Assembly: GCA_020722065.1 (NCBI GenBank)
Contig: DYLK01000008.1
Location: 2,719 to 66,718, forward strand
Length of the DNA stretch: 64,000 nt
Reading direction: 5' to 3'
Source: Melioribacter roseus
GTDB taxonomy: Bacteria; Bacteroidota; Ignavibacteria; Ignavibacteriales; Melioribacteraceae
Every line of letters starts with the position of its first letter. Within the stretch, counting starts at the first letter, position 1. The notes under the pieces are model-generated. The model had not been told where the DNA came from. It saw only the letters and a list, made by a program, of their open reading frames with translations, and did no database searches. Of the stretch, positions 39,101-48,096 are shown one piece after another. The translations under genes and the position numbers were made by a program.

Positions 39101-39200
39101 TTACGAATGCGGTCTAAATATCAATAATTTTAATGATATAAAAATTGGGGACACAATTGAAGCATATAAAATTGTAGAAACCAAACAAAAGTTGAAATAA
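36159..39200 (+). CDS. infB: Translation initiation factor IF-2
   Basis: IF-2 (1013 residues) is the GTPase that places initiator tRNA on the 30S subunit. The N-terminal ~430 residues are a lysine/glutamate/glutamine-rich disordered arm with poly-Lys blocks. It opens with a small IF2_N-like helix region (residues ~1-55). A second IF2-N domain lies at ~440-505. The G domain has GHVDHGKTS (~523), DTPGHEAFTAMR and NKID. Domains II-IV follow to the end. rbfA starts within its stop codon. Confidence 0.97.
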   Translation: MSEKQQKIRLYQYAMEIKISTEVIIAYLQDKGFGRKTNMTPLSDDMLELLEEKFKKEKSDAKKHQKKIDDFQKNYQNKFLQKEEKKEVREEPKVVEIQQVEVKKDQAQKAEEITKPQVETKKEEPQIGLKIVGKIDLREFEEKKAQFEKQEKKIQQKDFHQHQQKNIQNHYKNEHKNVPPKNDLDKVQEKNEIPKNEIPKEEIKKVEVIESVIPQVEPIIEVVNETVEPQKYVTASEKELNEREVGLKVLGKINLEDRNKKRSKKKKIKDDKKDSTNKTQNQTTIQNQPKEQHRRPQHGPSQGGQGQSHKHNETKPSVHKPKSVVEDTKAIDLKADLVVFPKDTDDNSPKKKKLKVKKRKDEDTDTSPNKKKKKVKKFEIDKQEVQDTIRKTMLAMDEESSIVDRALFRKKKKKEKAIIQERIMEQMELEKSIIKVTEFIAVNELANLMNVPVSEVIQKCISLGLMVSINQRLDFETIAVVADEFGIQVELQEELQEDILADFDDPISSLEWRPPVVTIMGHVDHGKTSLLDYIRRTNVVAGESGGITQHIGAYHVEIRGKYITFLDTPGHEAFTAMRARGAQVTDIVILIVAADDSVMPQTIEAISHAQAANVPMIVAINKIDKPGSNIEKIKQQLADRGVLVEEWGGKYQSVEISAKKGLNIDVLLDKILIEAEMLELKANYNRKARGSIIEAQLEKGRGVVATVLVQKGTLQIGDPFVAGNNFGRVRAMFDERNNKVKSAGPSVPVVVTGFEGVPQAGDQFVVVNSEKEAHEIALKRQQIKREQDQRQVHMITLDEVASQISKGQIKDLNIVVKGDVDGSVEALADSFMKLSNQEVRVKVIHKGVGAISESDVLLASASQAIIVGFHVRPHLAARKLAETEKVEIRLYNIIYDAIEELKSALEGMLRPLISEEVVATIEVRNVFKVPKVGTVAGCFVVDGKINRNDKIRLFRDGISIYEGSLSTLKRFKDDVREVEQGYECGLNINNFNDIKIGDTIEAYKIVETKQKLK

Positions 39201-39553
39201 TGAGTATTCGAACACAAAAAGTTGCAAAATTAATAAAAGAAGAATTAAGTCAGATTTTTCTACTTAAAGTTGAAGATAATCAAACTGGACTAATAACAAT
39301 TTCGAATGTTAAATTAACCCCGGATTTGAAAATTGCTCGAATTTACTATTCAGCTTATGAAAAACAAAAACGAAAAGCATTAGCTGAAAAATTAGAATCA
39401 AAGAAAATAGAAATAAGGAAAGATTTGGCAAGCAAAATTAAAAATATGCGATTTATTCCCGAATTAGAATTCTATTTAGATGATACTCTAGATTATGTTG
39501 AAGAGATTGAAATTCTTCTATCAAAAGTAAGAGAAAATGATAACAAAGAATAG
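39200..39553 (+). CDS. rbfA: Ribosome-binding factor A
   Basis: RbfA (117 residues) is a KH-like 30S maturation factor. The family opening (RTQKVAKLIKEELSQIF) and the strand VKLTPDLKIARIYYSAY are clear, as is the RFIPELEFYLDDTLDY tail motif. It overlaps infB by 1 nt and truB by 17 nt, so the three are tightly coupled. Confidence 0.95.
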   Translation: MSIRTQKVAKLIKEELSQIFLLKVEDNQTGLITISNVKLTPDLKIARIYYSAYEKQKRKALAEKLESKKIEIRKDLASKIKNMRFIPELEFYLDDTLDYVEEIEILLSKVRENDNKE

Positions 39554-40229
39554 CACTAATTTTTCTGTTTCTGATTTCCAAAAAGGGGAAAATGTTCTGA
39601 TAAATAAGCCAATTGGTTGGACTTCTTTTGATGTTGTCAACAAAATCAAAAGAAATCTAAAATTAAAAAAAGTTGGTCATTCTGGAACTTTGGACCCAGC
39701 AGCAATTGGTTTGTTAATACTTGCAACTGGAAGTAAAACAAAAGAATTAGGAAATCTCCAAAATCTTGGGAAAACATATTCAGGAGAATTTGTCTTAGGG
39801 AAACGGACAAAATCTATGGACGGAGAAACAGAAGTTTATGAAGAAAAATCAACAGAAAATATAACAAATGAAATGATTTTTGCCGTTCGTGATTCTTTTA
39901 TGGGACCCACATTACAAATTCCGCCGATGTTTTCGGCAATTAAGCATAATGGGAAAGCATTATACGAATATGCAAGAAAAGGCGTTGAACTTGAACGCGA
40001 AGCAAGAGAAATTACAGTAACTGAATTTGAAATTCTTGAAATCAACTTACCAATTCTAAAATTTCAAATTTCTGTTTCAAAAGGAACTTACGTCAGAGTA
40101 ATTGCGGATGATTTCGGGCAGAAATTAGGTTGCGGTGCATATTTACAAAATCTAAAAAGAGATAAAATTGGTGAATTTTCATCTGAAGATGCTTTTGAAA
40201 TAGATGAATTTTTAGCCCATTTCAAATAA
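39537..40229 (+). CDS. truB: tRNA pseudouridine-55 synthase
   Basis: TruB (230 residues) makes pseudouridine 55 in the T loop of tRNA. Motifs: INKPIGWTSFDVVNKIKR (~21-38), then VGHSGTLDPAAIGLL with the catalytic Asp, and QIPPMFSAIKHNGKALYEYARKG. The C-terminal RNA-binding part (GTYVRVIADDFG) is present but there is no PUA domain, so it is a short-form TruB. The start lies within the end of rbfA. Confidence 0.95.
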   Translation: MITKNSTNFSVSDFQKGENVLINKPIGWTSFDVVNKIKRNLKLKKVGHSGTLDPAAIGLLILATGSKTKELGNLQNLGKTYSGEFVLGKRTKSMDGETEVYEEKSTENITNEMIFAVRDSFMGPTLQIPPMFSAIKHNGKALYEYARKGVELEREAREITVTEFEILEINLPILKFQISVSKGTYVRVIADDFGQKLGCGAYLQNLKRDKIGEFSSEDAFEIDEFLAHFK

Positions 40230-40239
40230 AAGTAAAAAA

Positions 40240-41166
40240 ATGAAAGTATTTTATAGTTTAGAACATATAGAAAAAAAATCAAATACGGTTTTAACAATCG
40301 GAACTTTTGATGGAATTCATAAAGGACATCAACAAATTCTGAAAGAAGTTACTGAAAAAGCCAAAGAATTTAATTGTCGGTCGTTTGTGGTAACATTTCA
40401 CCCACATCCAAGATTTGTTGTTTCGCCCGAATTTAATTTCAAATTATTAACTACTATTGACGAAAAGCTCAATATTTTCGAATCACTTGGTATAGAAAAT
40501 GTTCTTGTAATTGAATTCACAAAGGAGTTTTCACAAACAAGCTATTCTGATTTTATCGAAAAAATGATTTGCCAGAAAGTTGGTGTAAAGCATATAGTAA
40601 TTGGATACGATCATAGATTTGGTAAAAATAGAGATGGAAATATTGAAAATCTTATGAATTTATCATCAAGATGCAACTTTTCGGTTTCGCAAGTAAGCGA
40701 AATCAATCAAAATCAGAAAACGATAAGTTCTACACTAATCAGAAATTATATTAAAAATGGTAAAATTGACGAAGCAAATTTATTACTCGGAAGAAATTAC
40801 ACATTTTGGGGAAAAGTAGTCCGAGGTTCGCAACGTGGAAGAGAACTTGGTTACCCGACTGCAAATATTCAGCCAGACGAGAAAAAAGTAATTCCACAAA
40901 GTGGAGTTTTTGGCGTAAAAGTTACAATAAAAGAAAATGAATATTTTGGAGTTATGAATATCGGAACGCGTCCAACTTTTGAAAATTTAAGTCAATCTAT
41001 CATAGAAATCTTTATCTTTGATTTCAAAGAAAATATTTATAGTAAAAACATAAAAACCGAAGTTCTTTTTTATATACGTGATGAAAGGAAATTTGCAAAT
41101 AAAGAAGAATTAATTAATCAAATTGAATTTGATATAAATTACGCAAAAAATATATTTTATAACTAA
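40240..41166 (+). CDS. ribF: Bifunctional riboflavin kinase / FAD synthetase
   Basis: RibF (308 residues) converts riboflavin to FMN and then FAD. The N-terminal nucleotidyltransferase domain has GTFDGIHKGHQ (~22-32) and TFHPHPR, with the ISSTLIRNYIKNGKI motif. The C-terminal kinase domain has GRELGYPTANIQP and GVMNIGTRPTF. It sits in the conserved truB-ribF-rpsO-pnp order. Confidence 0.96.
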   Translation: MKVFYSLEHIEKKSNTVLTIGTFDGIHKGHQQILKEVTEKAKEFNCRSFVVTFHPHPRFVVSPEFNFKLLTTIDEKLNIFESLGIENVLVIEFTKEFSQTSYSDFIEKMICQKVGVKHIVIGYDHRFGKNRDGNIENLMNLSSRCNFSVSQVSEINQNQKTISSTLIRNYIKNGKIDEANLLLGRNYTFWGKVVRGSQRGRELGYPTANIQPDEKKVIPQSGVFGVKVTIKENEYFGVMNIGTRPTFENLSQSIIEIFIFDFKENIYSKNIKTEVLFYIRDERKFANKEELINQIEFDINYAKNIFYN

Positions 41167-41167
41167 T

Positions 41168-41191
41168 TAATGGCGGTAAATTCTGCCATTA
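41168..41191 (+). promoter_or_regulatory. Candidate S15-binding leader hairpin before rpsO
   Basis: TAATGGCGG (41168-41176) pairs with CTGCCATTA (41183-41191) around the 6-nt loop TAAATT. The stem has a G-U pair next to a G-C pair at the loop end, the motif S15 recognises in 16S rRNA and in known rpsO leaders. No T-run follows, so it is not a terminator. It ends 25 nt before the rpsO ATG. Confidence 0.5.
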
Positions 41192-41216
41192 CATCGTAAA
41201 CTAAAAAGGAGACAAT

Positions 41217-41486
41217 ATGTCAATCACAAAAGACGAAAAGTTAGAATTAATCAAAAAATTCGGCGAAAATGAACAAGATACTGGGAAAACTGAAGTTCAA
41301 ATTGCAATTCTAACAACAAGAATTAACCAATTAACAAGCCATTTTTCAGTACATTCAAAAGACCACGCTTCACGAAGAGGCTTGTTGAAAATGGTTGGAA
41401 AAAGAAGAAGATTGTTGAAGTATCTTGCTAAAATTGATATTCTCAGATATAGAGAAATCTTAAAAGAACTCAACATTAGAAAATAA
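41217..41486 (+). CDS. rpsO: 30S ribosomal protein S15
   Basis: uS15 (89 residues) binds 16S rRNA helices 20-22 early in 30S assembly. The family signature appears as [22 protein letters not shown] and [25 protein letters not shown]. The ribosome site is AAAAGGAG. pnp follows after 11 nt, the classic rpsO-pnp pair. Confidence 0.98.
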   Translation: MSITKDEKLELIKKFGENEQDTGKTEVQIAILTTRINQLTSHFSVHSKDHASRRGLLKMVGKRRRLLKYLAKIDILRYREILKELNIRK

Positions 41487-41497
41487 GAGGAAATTTA

Positions 41498-43627
41498 ATG
41501 TACATTAAAAAAGAAATTGAACTTGGCGGAAAAACTCTAATCATTGAGAGCGGGAAGTTAGCCAAACAATCCAATGGTGCTGTTATGGTAACTTATGGCG
41601 AAACAATGGTTTTAGTTACTGCAGTAGCCTCGTCTGAAGCAAAAGAGGATATTGATTTTTTCCCCCTTTCAGTTGAATATCGAGAACGAGCTTTTGCGGC
41701 TGGTAAAATTCCCGGTGGATTTTTCAAACGAGAAGGAAAGCCAACTGAAAAAGAAATTCTCAGTGCAAGATTGATAGATAGACCAATTCGCCCCTTATTT
41801 CCAGAATATTATCGAAATGAAACCCAAGTTGCTGCATTTGTTTATTCGTACGATACAGAAAATGATGCTGATGTAATTGCGGCAGTTGGTGCTTCGGCAG
41901 CTTTAGTTTTATCAAATATTCCATTTTTAGAACCAATTGGTGAAGTGCGAGTTGGAAGAATCGAAGGAAATTTGGTAATAAATCCAACTGAAAGCCAAAT
42001 TAAATTATCTGATATGGAATTAGTTGTTGCTGGAACTGCCGATTCAATTATGATGGTTGAAGGTGAAGCTAAAGAAATATCAGAAAATGAATTACTTGAA
42101 GCATTAATTTTTGCTCATCAAGCAATTAAAAAAATTGTTGAAATGCAACTTGAAATGCAAAAAGAAGTTGGCAAACCAAAAATGGAAATAATTCCACCTG
42201 TAATTGATGAAAATTTAGTTACAGATATTAATGCTTTAGCTTTCGAGGAATATAAAACTCTTGTTGCAACAGTTCTTGGTAAAGAAGAAAGAGCTGAAAA
42301 AAACAAGGAATTAAACACGAAAGTTCAAGAAGCACTAGCGGAAAAGTATCCAGAATCAGAAAAAATTATCGCTCAAGTTCTTCATGATTTAGAAAAGAAA
42401 TTAATGCGTGAAAGAATTTTAACTGATGGATTAAGACTAGATGGTAGAAATACTACACAAATTCGCCCAATTACTTGTGAAATTGGTTGCATCCTTCGTA
42501 CACATGGTTCTTCATTATTTACACGTGGTGAAACACAAAGTTTAACTACTTTAACTTTGGGGACAAAACGTGATGAACAAATAATTGACGGATTGAAAGA
42601 AGAATATACAAAACGCTTTATGCTTCATTACAATTTTCCTCCATTTTCTGTAGGAGAAATTGGGAAATATGCTGGTATTGGCAGAAGAGAAGTTGGACAC
42701 GGAAATTTAGCTGAACGCTCGCTTAAAAACATTATTCCACCTGAAGGAAAATTTCCTTACACAATTCGTTTAAACTCTGATATTCTCGAATCGAACGGTT
42801 CATCTTCAATGGCTACTGTTTGTGCGGGTTCTTTGGCTTTGATGGACGCGGGTGTTCCAGTAGAAAAAGCAATTGCAGGAATTGCAATGGGATTGATTAA
42901 AGAAGGCGATAAATACGCAATTCTTACTGATATTCTCGGAAATGAAGATCATCTTGGTGATATGGATTTTAAAGTTGCTGGTTCGGTTGATGGAATTACA
43001 GGATTCCAAATGGATATTAAAATTCAAGGAATTTCGTATGAAATTATGCAAAAAGCTTTGGAACAAGCTCGAGTTGGAAGATTACATATTCTTGGTATTA
43101 TGAACGAAACTATCGATAAACCAAAACAAAGTATTTCACAATGGGCACCTGTAATTGATAGTTTCTATATCAATCCAGAAAGTATTGGTGCTGTAATTGG
43201 AACCGCTGGAAAAGTAATTCAAAAAATCCAAAAGGATTTTAATGTCGAAATTACAATCGAAGAAGACGGAAAAGTAAATATTTACGGACCTCAGATGGAA
43301 TCTGCTGTAAAAGCAAAAAAATACATCAAATTGCTTGTTGCTGAACCAGAAATTGGTCAAATATATACAGGAAAAGTTAAAAAAATTATGGAATTTGGGG
43401 CTTTTGTTGAAATATTACCAAATAAAGATGGTTTATTACACGTTTCGCAAATTTCACATGATCGAGTTGAAAAAGCATCTGATGTATTAAAAGAAGGTGA
43501 TGAAATAGAAGTAAAATTGATAAAAATCGAAAAAGGTAAAATTAGTCTTTCTCGAAAAGTTTTACTTGAAAATCCCGACAAGAAAAAGCGAAAAGAAAAT
43601 TCTGATAAAAATGAAACTGCAGAGTAA
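41498..43627 (+). CDS. pnp: Polyribonucleotide nucleotidyltransferase (PNPase)
   Basis: PNPase (709 residues) is the 3'-5' phosphorolytic exoribonuclease. It has two RNase PH domains: the first ~1-220, the second ~310-545 with LFTRGETQSL and the metal/phosphate region GDMDFKVAGS. A linking helical domain lies between them. The KH domain (IGAVIGTAGKVIQKIQ, ~560-620) and S1 domain (GKVKKIMEFGAFVEILPNKDGLLHVSQI, ~628-695) close the protein. A terminator follows. Confidence 0.98.
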   Translation: MYIKKEIELGGKTLIIESGKLAKQSNGAVMVTYGETMVLVTAVASSEAKEDIDFFPLSVEYRERAFAAGKIPGGFFKREGKPTEKEILSARLIDRPIRPLFPEYYRNETQVAAFVYSYDTENDADVIAAVGASAALVLSNIPFLEPIGEVRVGRIEGNLVINPTESQIKLSDMELVVAGTADSIMMVEGEAKEISENELLEALIFAHQAIKKIVEMQLEMQKEVGKPKMEIIPPVIDENLVTDINALAFEEYKTLVATVLGKEERAEKNKELNTKVQEALAEKYPESEKIIAQVLHDLEKKLMRERILTDGLRLDGRNTTQIRPITCEIGCILRTHGSSLFTRGETQSLTTLTLGTKRDEQIIDGLKEEYTKRFMLHYNFPPFSVGEIGKYAGIGRREVGHGNLAERSLKNIIPPEGKFPYTIRLNSDILESNGSSSMATVCAGSLALMDAGVPVEKAIAGIAMGLIKEGDKYAILTDILGNEDHLGDMDFKVAGSVDGITGFQMDIKIQGISYEIMQKALEQARVGRLHILGIMNETIDKPKQSISQWAPVIDSFYINPESIGAVIGTAGKVIQKIQKDFNVEITIEEDGKVNIYGPQMESAVKAKKYIKLLVAEPEIGQIYTGKVKKIMEFGAFVEILPNKDGLLHVSQISHDRVEKASDVLKEGDEIEVKLIKIEKGKISLSRKVLLENPDKKKRKENSDKNETAE

Positions 43628-43650
43628 TATCAAAAATCATTAAATAAAGA

Positions 43651-43683
43651 AAACCCGATTTGGTTGAATCGGGTTTTTTTGTT
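43651..43683 (+). terminator. Intrinsic terminator after pnp
   Basis: A perfect 10-bp stem AAACCCGATT / AATCGGGTTT with 6-nt loop TGGTTG is followed by T7. It closes the rimP-pnp operon. The dus gene starts 15 nt further. Confidence 0.93.
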
Positions 43684-43697
43684 TAAAAATATAAAAA

Positions 43698-44762
43698 ATG
43701 AGTTATCAGAAGTTAAATATTGAAAAAAAGTTGCTTTTAGCACCAATGACTGAAATTACAGACAAGCCATTTCGAAGTATTTGCAGAAATTACGGTGCAG
43801 CATTAACCTATACACAAATGATTAGCGCCAAAGGAATTGTTAAAAGAGAATTTGCAACGCTTCGTTTAGCTGTATTTTCGAAAAAGGAATTGCCAATCGG
43901 AGTGCAACTTCTAGGGAATGACGCAAATATTATTTCAGAATCAATAAAAGTTATAAAGGAATTTCAACCATCTACATTTGATTTGAATGCTGGTTGCCCA
44001 GTCCCAAAAGTTGTAAAATTAGGTTTTGGAGCTGCATTGTTAGAAAATCAGTTGGAATTAGCAAAAATATTACGCGCGATGAAAAAATCTGCTGGAGAAA
44101 TTCCAATTTCAGTAAAATTAAGATTAGGATTATCAAAAAATAGAATAAATGAAAATCTTAAAATTGCTGAAAATGAAGGTGTAGATTTTGTTATAATTCA
44201 CCCAAAATATGCGTACGAAAAAAGCGAAATTCAACCAAATTATGAAATATTAGCTGATATAAAATCGAAATTTAAAATTCCTATTTTTGCAAATGGATTT
44301 TTCTTTTCAGCAGAAGAATGTGATTCCATAATAAACAAAAATTATGTAAATGGAGTAATGATTGCACGCGGAGCATTAGGAAATCCATTTATTTTTAAGC
44401 AATTTGAGGAAATTAGAAAAGGTGAAATTGCAAGCGAAGTAACAATTCAACGAATATTTGATGTCTTGATTGAACATATTCGTCTAATTGAAATAGAATA
44501 TGGTGAGAATATTACGGGTTTAAACAATGCAAAAAAGAATACAATTTGGTATTTTAGGAAAGTAAATGGAATAAAATATTTAGTCCCAAATGTTTTGAAA
44601 GTTCAATCATATTCTGGATTAATTAGCGTTGTTAAAAAACACAAGGAAGAGATAGAATCGGGTAAATTTGTATCGCTTGGCGATGCAAATGAAATTAATA
44701 AAATGTTTTTAAATAGAATTCTCTTTTGGTTGCTAAAAGAGAAAAATGAAAGTTTTGAGTAA
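43698..44762 (+). CDS. tRNA-dihydrouridine synthase
   Basis: This 354-residue FMN enzyme reduces uridine in tRNA. The opening LLLAPMTEITDKPFR, the catalytic-Cys motif DLNAGCP (C100) with PVPKVVKLGFGAALL, and VKLRLG are present. MIARGALGNPFIF marks the FMN phosphate site. The usual HgRt segment reads HPKY, keeping His but changing the Arg to Lys. It looks DusB-like, but the target position is not certain. It is followed closely by rng. Confidence 0.9.
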   Translation: MSYQKLNIEKKLLLAPMTEITDKPFRSICRNYGAALTYTQMISAKGIVKREFATLRLAVFSKKELPIGVQLLGNDANIISESIKVIKEFQPSTFDLNAGCPVPKVVKLGFGAALLENQLELAKILRAMKKSAGEIPISVKLRLGLSKNRINENLKIAENEGVDFVIIHPKYAYEKSEIQPNYEILADIKSKFKIPIFANGFFFSAEECDSIINKNYVNGVMIARGALGNPFIFKQFEEIRKGEIASEVTIQRIFDVLIEHIRLIEIEYGENITGLNNAKKNTIWYFRKVNGIKYLVPNVLKVQSYSGLISVVKKHKEEIESGKFVSLGDANEINKMFLNRILFWLLKEKNESFE

Positions 44763-44764
44763 TT

Positions 44765-46345
44765 ATGGCAAAAGAAATATTAATTAGCAGTTCTGCATTT
44801 CAAAACAGAGTTGCGATAGTTGAAGATGGAAATCTTGTTGACTATTTTATAGATCACGTAGAAAAAGGACGAATGGTCGGAAATATTTATCTTGGTAGAG
44901 TCGCAAGAATTTTACCTGGAATAAGAGCAGTTTTTGTCGATATTGGAATGAAGCATGATGGATTTTTACATTTTGCTGATATTGAAAAATTGAGCGATAG
45001 AGACGATAATTTTAAGGATGATGAAGGTGATGACGATATTCCAGAAGAAATTCTGGCAAAACGTGAAAAATTTAATTATTTATTCGAAAAACCACTTCTT
45101 CAAATAAAAGGTGGAGTTGAAACCCCAACTTTAAAAAGAGGTGAAAAAGTAATTGTTCAGATTATTAAAGAGCCTGTAAAAGAAAAAGGCGTTCGGGTAA
45201 CTTCATCTCCATCACTTGCCGGAAGATTTACAGTGTTAGTTCCATTCGATAATCGAGTCGGAATTTCCAAAAAAATTACAGATTTTAAAGAAAGAAAAAG
45301 ATTACGTAGAATTGCAAGAGAACTTCTTCCTGAAAATTTTGGTTTGATAATTAGAACCGCAGCAAAAGGGTTAGATGCTGATACAATTGGAACAGATATT
45401 AAATATTTAATGCGCGAATGGAAAAACATTGAGGCTGGGGCAATGGAAAAAACTCCGCCATCACTTTTACATAAAGATTTAAGTACAACAATATCAATAT
45501 TCCGTGATTTATTTACACCAGATGTAACAAAAGTATTTATCGATTCCAAAAAAATTCACAAGGAAATTCGAAATTATATTAAAGCTGTTCATCCAGATTG
45601 GATTGATAAAATTGAGTTCTATAAAAGTAATTCGACAATATTTGAAGATTTCAAAATTCATGAACAAATTGATTCTCTGCATAGTAGAAGAGTTCCATTA
45701 AAAAGTGGTGGATATATAATAATTGAACATACCGAAGCAATGACAGTTATTGATGTTAACTCAGGTAAATATGCAAGAAAACGTGAACAAGAAAGTAATT
45801 CTCTTAAAACAGATTTGGAAGCAGCAAGAGAGATTACAAAACAACTCAAATTACGCGATATTGGTGGGTTAATTGTTGTAGATTTCATTGATTTACAAGA
45901 AGAAAATAATAGAAAAAAAATTTATGATGAATTGAAAAAGGAATTCAGAAAAGATAGAGCAAAAGTTGTAATTCTACCCATGACAGATTTTGGATTAATG
46001 CAAATTACTCGCGAACGAATTCGAGAAAATATTCTTCAATCAACACACGAAGCATGTCCATATTGCAACGGGACAGGAATCTTGCAGAAAAAATCCAACA
46101 CAATTCACGATTTAGAAGATTGGATTAAACGACATAAAAACGAAGGAAAAGTCAGAAGTTTACGAATTAAAGTTTCACCCGCAATTTGGCATTTGTTAAA
46201 AGAAGGTGGATTAAAATCATTGATTATTAAATGGCAATTCAAATATTTATTAAGAATAAAATTGGAAATTGACGATACATTAAATCCAGAAGAATACACA
46301 ATTTTCTCTTCAAAAGGTGAAGATTTAACAGAATTATATAATTAA
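44765..46345 (+). CDS. rng: Ribonuclease G/E family endoribonuclease
   Basis: This 526-residue RNase G-type enzyme cuts single-stranded A/U-rich RNA and 16S precursor. The S1 domain is at ~36-130 ([22 protein letters not shown]...GFLHFAD). The 5'-sensor and DNase-I-like catalytic region has [14 protein letters not shown] and [11 protein letters not shown] with the metal-binding aspartates. The Zn-link CPYCNGTG appears at ~436-443. It has no long C-terminal scaffold, so it is not full RNase E. Confidence 0.95.
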   Translation: MAKEILISSSAFQNRVAIVEDGNLVDYFIDHVEKGRMVGNIYLGRVARILPGIRAVFVDIGMKHDGFLHFADIEKLSDRDDNFKDDEGDDDIPEEILAKREKFNYLFEKPLLQIKGGVETPTLKRGEKVIVQIIKEPVKEKGVRVTSSPSLAGRFTVLVPFDNRVGISKKITDFKERKRLRRIARELLPENFGLIIRTAAKGLDADTIGTDIKYLMREWKNIEAGAMEKTPPSLLHKDLSTTISIFRDLFTPDVTKVFIDSKKIHKEIRNYIKAVHPDWIDKIEFYKSNSTIFEDFKIHEQIDSLHSRRVPLKSGGYIIIEHTEAMTVIDVNSGKYARKREQESNSLKTDLEAAREITKQLKLRDIGGLIVVDFIDLQEENNRKKIYDELKKEFRKDRAKVVILPMTDFGLMQITRERIRENILQSTHEACPYCNGTGILQKKSNTIHDLEDWIKRHKNEGKVRSLRIKVSPAIWHLLKEGGLKSLIIKWQFKYLLRIKLEIDDTLNPEEYTIFSSKGEDLTELYN

Positions 46346-46358
46346 AAGGAAAAATAAA

Positions 46359-47006
46359 ATGAAATTTTTTATTGATACGGCAAATATTAATGAAATCAAA
46401 GAAGCGGAAGCACTTGGAATTTTGGACGGCGTAACAACAAATCCATCTTTGGTTGCTCGTGAAGGAAGAAATTTTATCGAGTTAATTAAAGAAATTACTG
46501 AAATTGTTGATGGACCGATTAGTGCGGAAGTTGTCTCTACTGATTACGAAGGAATTTTGAGAGAAGGTAGAGAATTAGCTAAAATCCATAAAAACATTGT
46601 TGTAAAAGTTCCGTTAATTAAAGATGGTTTAAAAGCAGTAAAAACATTTACAGAAGAAGGAATTAAAACAAATGTTACACTTTGCTTTTCACCATCGCAA
46701 GCACTTTTGGCAGCAAAAGCTGGAGCAACTTACATTAGCCCATTTGTTGGCAGACTTGATGATATTAGCACAAATGGAATGGAATTAGTCGGACAAATTA
46801 TAGATATTTATTCAAATTATGGTTATAAAACAGAAGTGCTTGTTGCAAGCATTCGTCATCCATTACATTTGGTTGAAGCAGCACAAATGGGTGCAGATGT
46901 TGCAACAATGCCTTTTGAAGTTATTAATAAATTATTTAATCACCCATTAACAAATTTGGGGTTGGAAAAATTTCTTTCAGATTGGAAAAAGGTAGAAGGT
47001 AAATGA
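46359..47006 (+). CDS. Transaldolase, fructose-6-phosphate aldolase-like
   Basis: This is a 215-residue short-type transaldolase (TalC/FSA subfamily) for C3 transfer in the pentose phosphate pathway. [20 protein letters not shown] and VVKVPL with the Schiff-base lysine K83 are visible, plus [27 protein letters not shown] in order. Subfamily members differ between true transaldolase and F6P aldolase activity; the sequence alone does not settle it. gcvT follows after 1 nt. Confidence 0.92.
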   Translation: MKFFIDTANINEIKEAEALGILDGVTTNPSLVAREGRNFIELIKEITEIVDGPISAEVVSTDYEGILREGRELAKIHKNIVVKVPLIKDGLKAVKTFTEEGIKTNVTLCFSPSQALLAAKAGATYISPFVGRLDDISTNGMELVGQIIDIYSNYGYKTEVLVASIRHPLHLVEAAQMGADVATMPFEVINKLFNHPLTNLGLEKFLSDWKKVEGK

Positions 47007-47007
47007 T

Positions 47008-48096
47008 ATGAAAAAAACAACTTTTAATGAAATGCATAAACTATCTGGAGCAAAACTTGTTGAATTTGCTGGTTATGAAATGCCAATACAATACAGTTCA
47101 ATAATTGAAGAACACAAAGCAGTAAGAAATTCTGTCGGTGTTTTTGATGTTTCGCACATGGGAGAGGTTTTAGTTGAAGGTGAAAACGCACTAAACTTTG
47201 TTCAGAAAATTACCACCAACGATGCTTCGAAACTTACAAATGGGAAAGTACAATATTCCGCGATGTGTTATGAAAATGGTGGAATTGTAGATGATTTGCT
47301 CGTTTACAGACTTGAAGAAAATAAATTTATGCTCGTAATTAACGCTTCAAATATTCAGAAAGATTTTGAATGGATGCAAAAAAATAATAATTACGGAGTA
47401 AGTTTAAAAAACGAAAGTGATGAATATTCACTCTTGGCAATTCAAGGAAGAAATTCTAAACCAATTCTTGAAAAATTAGTTGGAAAAGAAATTGATTTGA
47501 AATACTATACCTTTTCTTTCTATCAACTTAATGGAATCGATTGTTTAATTTCACGTACAGGTTACACAGGCGAACTTGGATACGAAGTATATTTTAAAGG
47601 AAATATTGAACAAGCTGAAAAAATGTGGAAATCAATTTTTGATGAAGGAAAACAATACGGAATCAAACCAATCGGACTTGGAGCCCGCGATACTTTACGT
47701 TTGGAAATGGGGTATTGTTTATACGGAAATGATATTGATGAAACTACAAATCCAATTGAAGCTAATTTAGGCTGGATTACAAAATTGAACAAAGGGGAAT
47801 TTAACGGTTCAGAAGTGTTGAATAATGCTAAAAAAAATGGAACTACAAGAAAACTTGTTCCATTGATAATTCAAGAAAAAGCTTTCCCTAGACATGGATA
47901 TGAAATTGTTGATGGCGAAACTGTAATTGGGGTAGTTACAAGTGGAACAGTAAGTCCTATTTTAGAAAAACCAATTGCAATGGGTTACGTTCCTACAGAA
48001 AAATCATCAATTGGAAGCGAAGTAGAAATTAAAATTAGAAATAAAAACTATAAAGCAATTGTTACAAAATTACCTTTTGTGGAGACAAACATATAA
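47008..48096 (+). CDS. gcvT: Glycine cleavage system T protein
   Basis: GcvT (362 residues) is the aminomethyltransferase moving the methylene group from H protein to tetrahydrofolate. Motifs: GYEMPIQYSSIIEEHKAVR, VGVFDVSHMGE, the folate-binding region with ISRTGYTGELGYEV, and GLGARDTLRLEMGYCLYGND. No gcvH or gcvP is in the window. It overlaps comB by 1 nt. Confidence 0.96.
   Translation: MKKTTFNEMHKLSGAKLVEFAGYEMPIQYSSIIEEHKAVRNSVGVFDVSHMGEVLVEGENALNFVQKITTNDASKLTNGKVQYSAMCYENGGIVDDLLVYRLEENKFMLVINASNIQKDFEWMQKNNNYGVSLKNESDEYSLLAIQGRNSKPILEKLVGKEIDLKYYTFSFYQLNGIDCLISRTGYTGELGYEVYFKGNIEQAEKMWKSIFDEGKQYGIKPIGLGARDTLRLEMGYCLYGNDIDETTNPIEANLGWITKLNKGEFNGSEVLNNAKKNGTTRKLVPLIIQEKAFPRHGYEIVDGETVIGVVTSGTVSPILEKPIAMGYVPTEKSSIGSEVEIKIRNKNYKAIVTKLPFVETNI

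Noticed and set aside
41167-41200. Hairpin before rpsO as an intrinsic terminator
   Set aside because: It has no T-run after the stem; a leader role is more likely.
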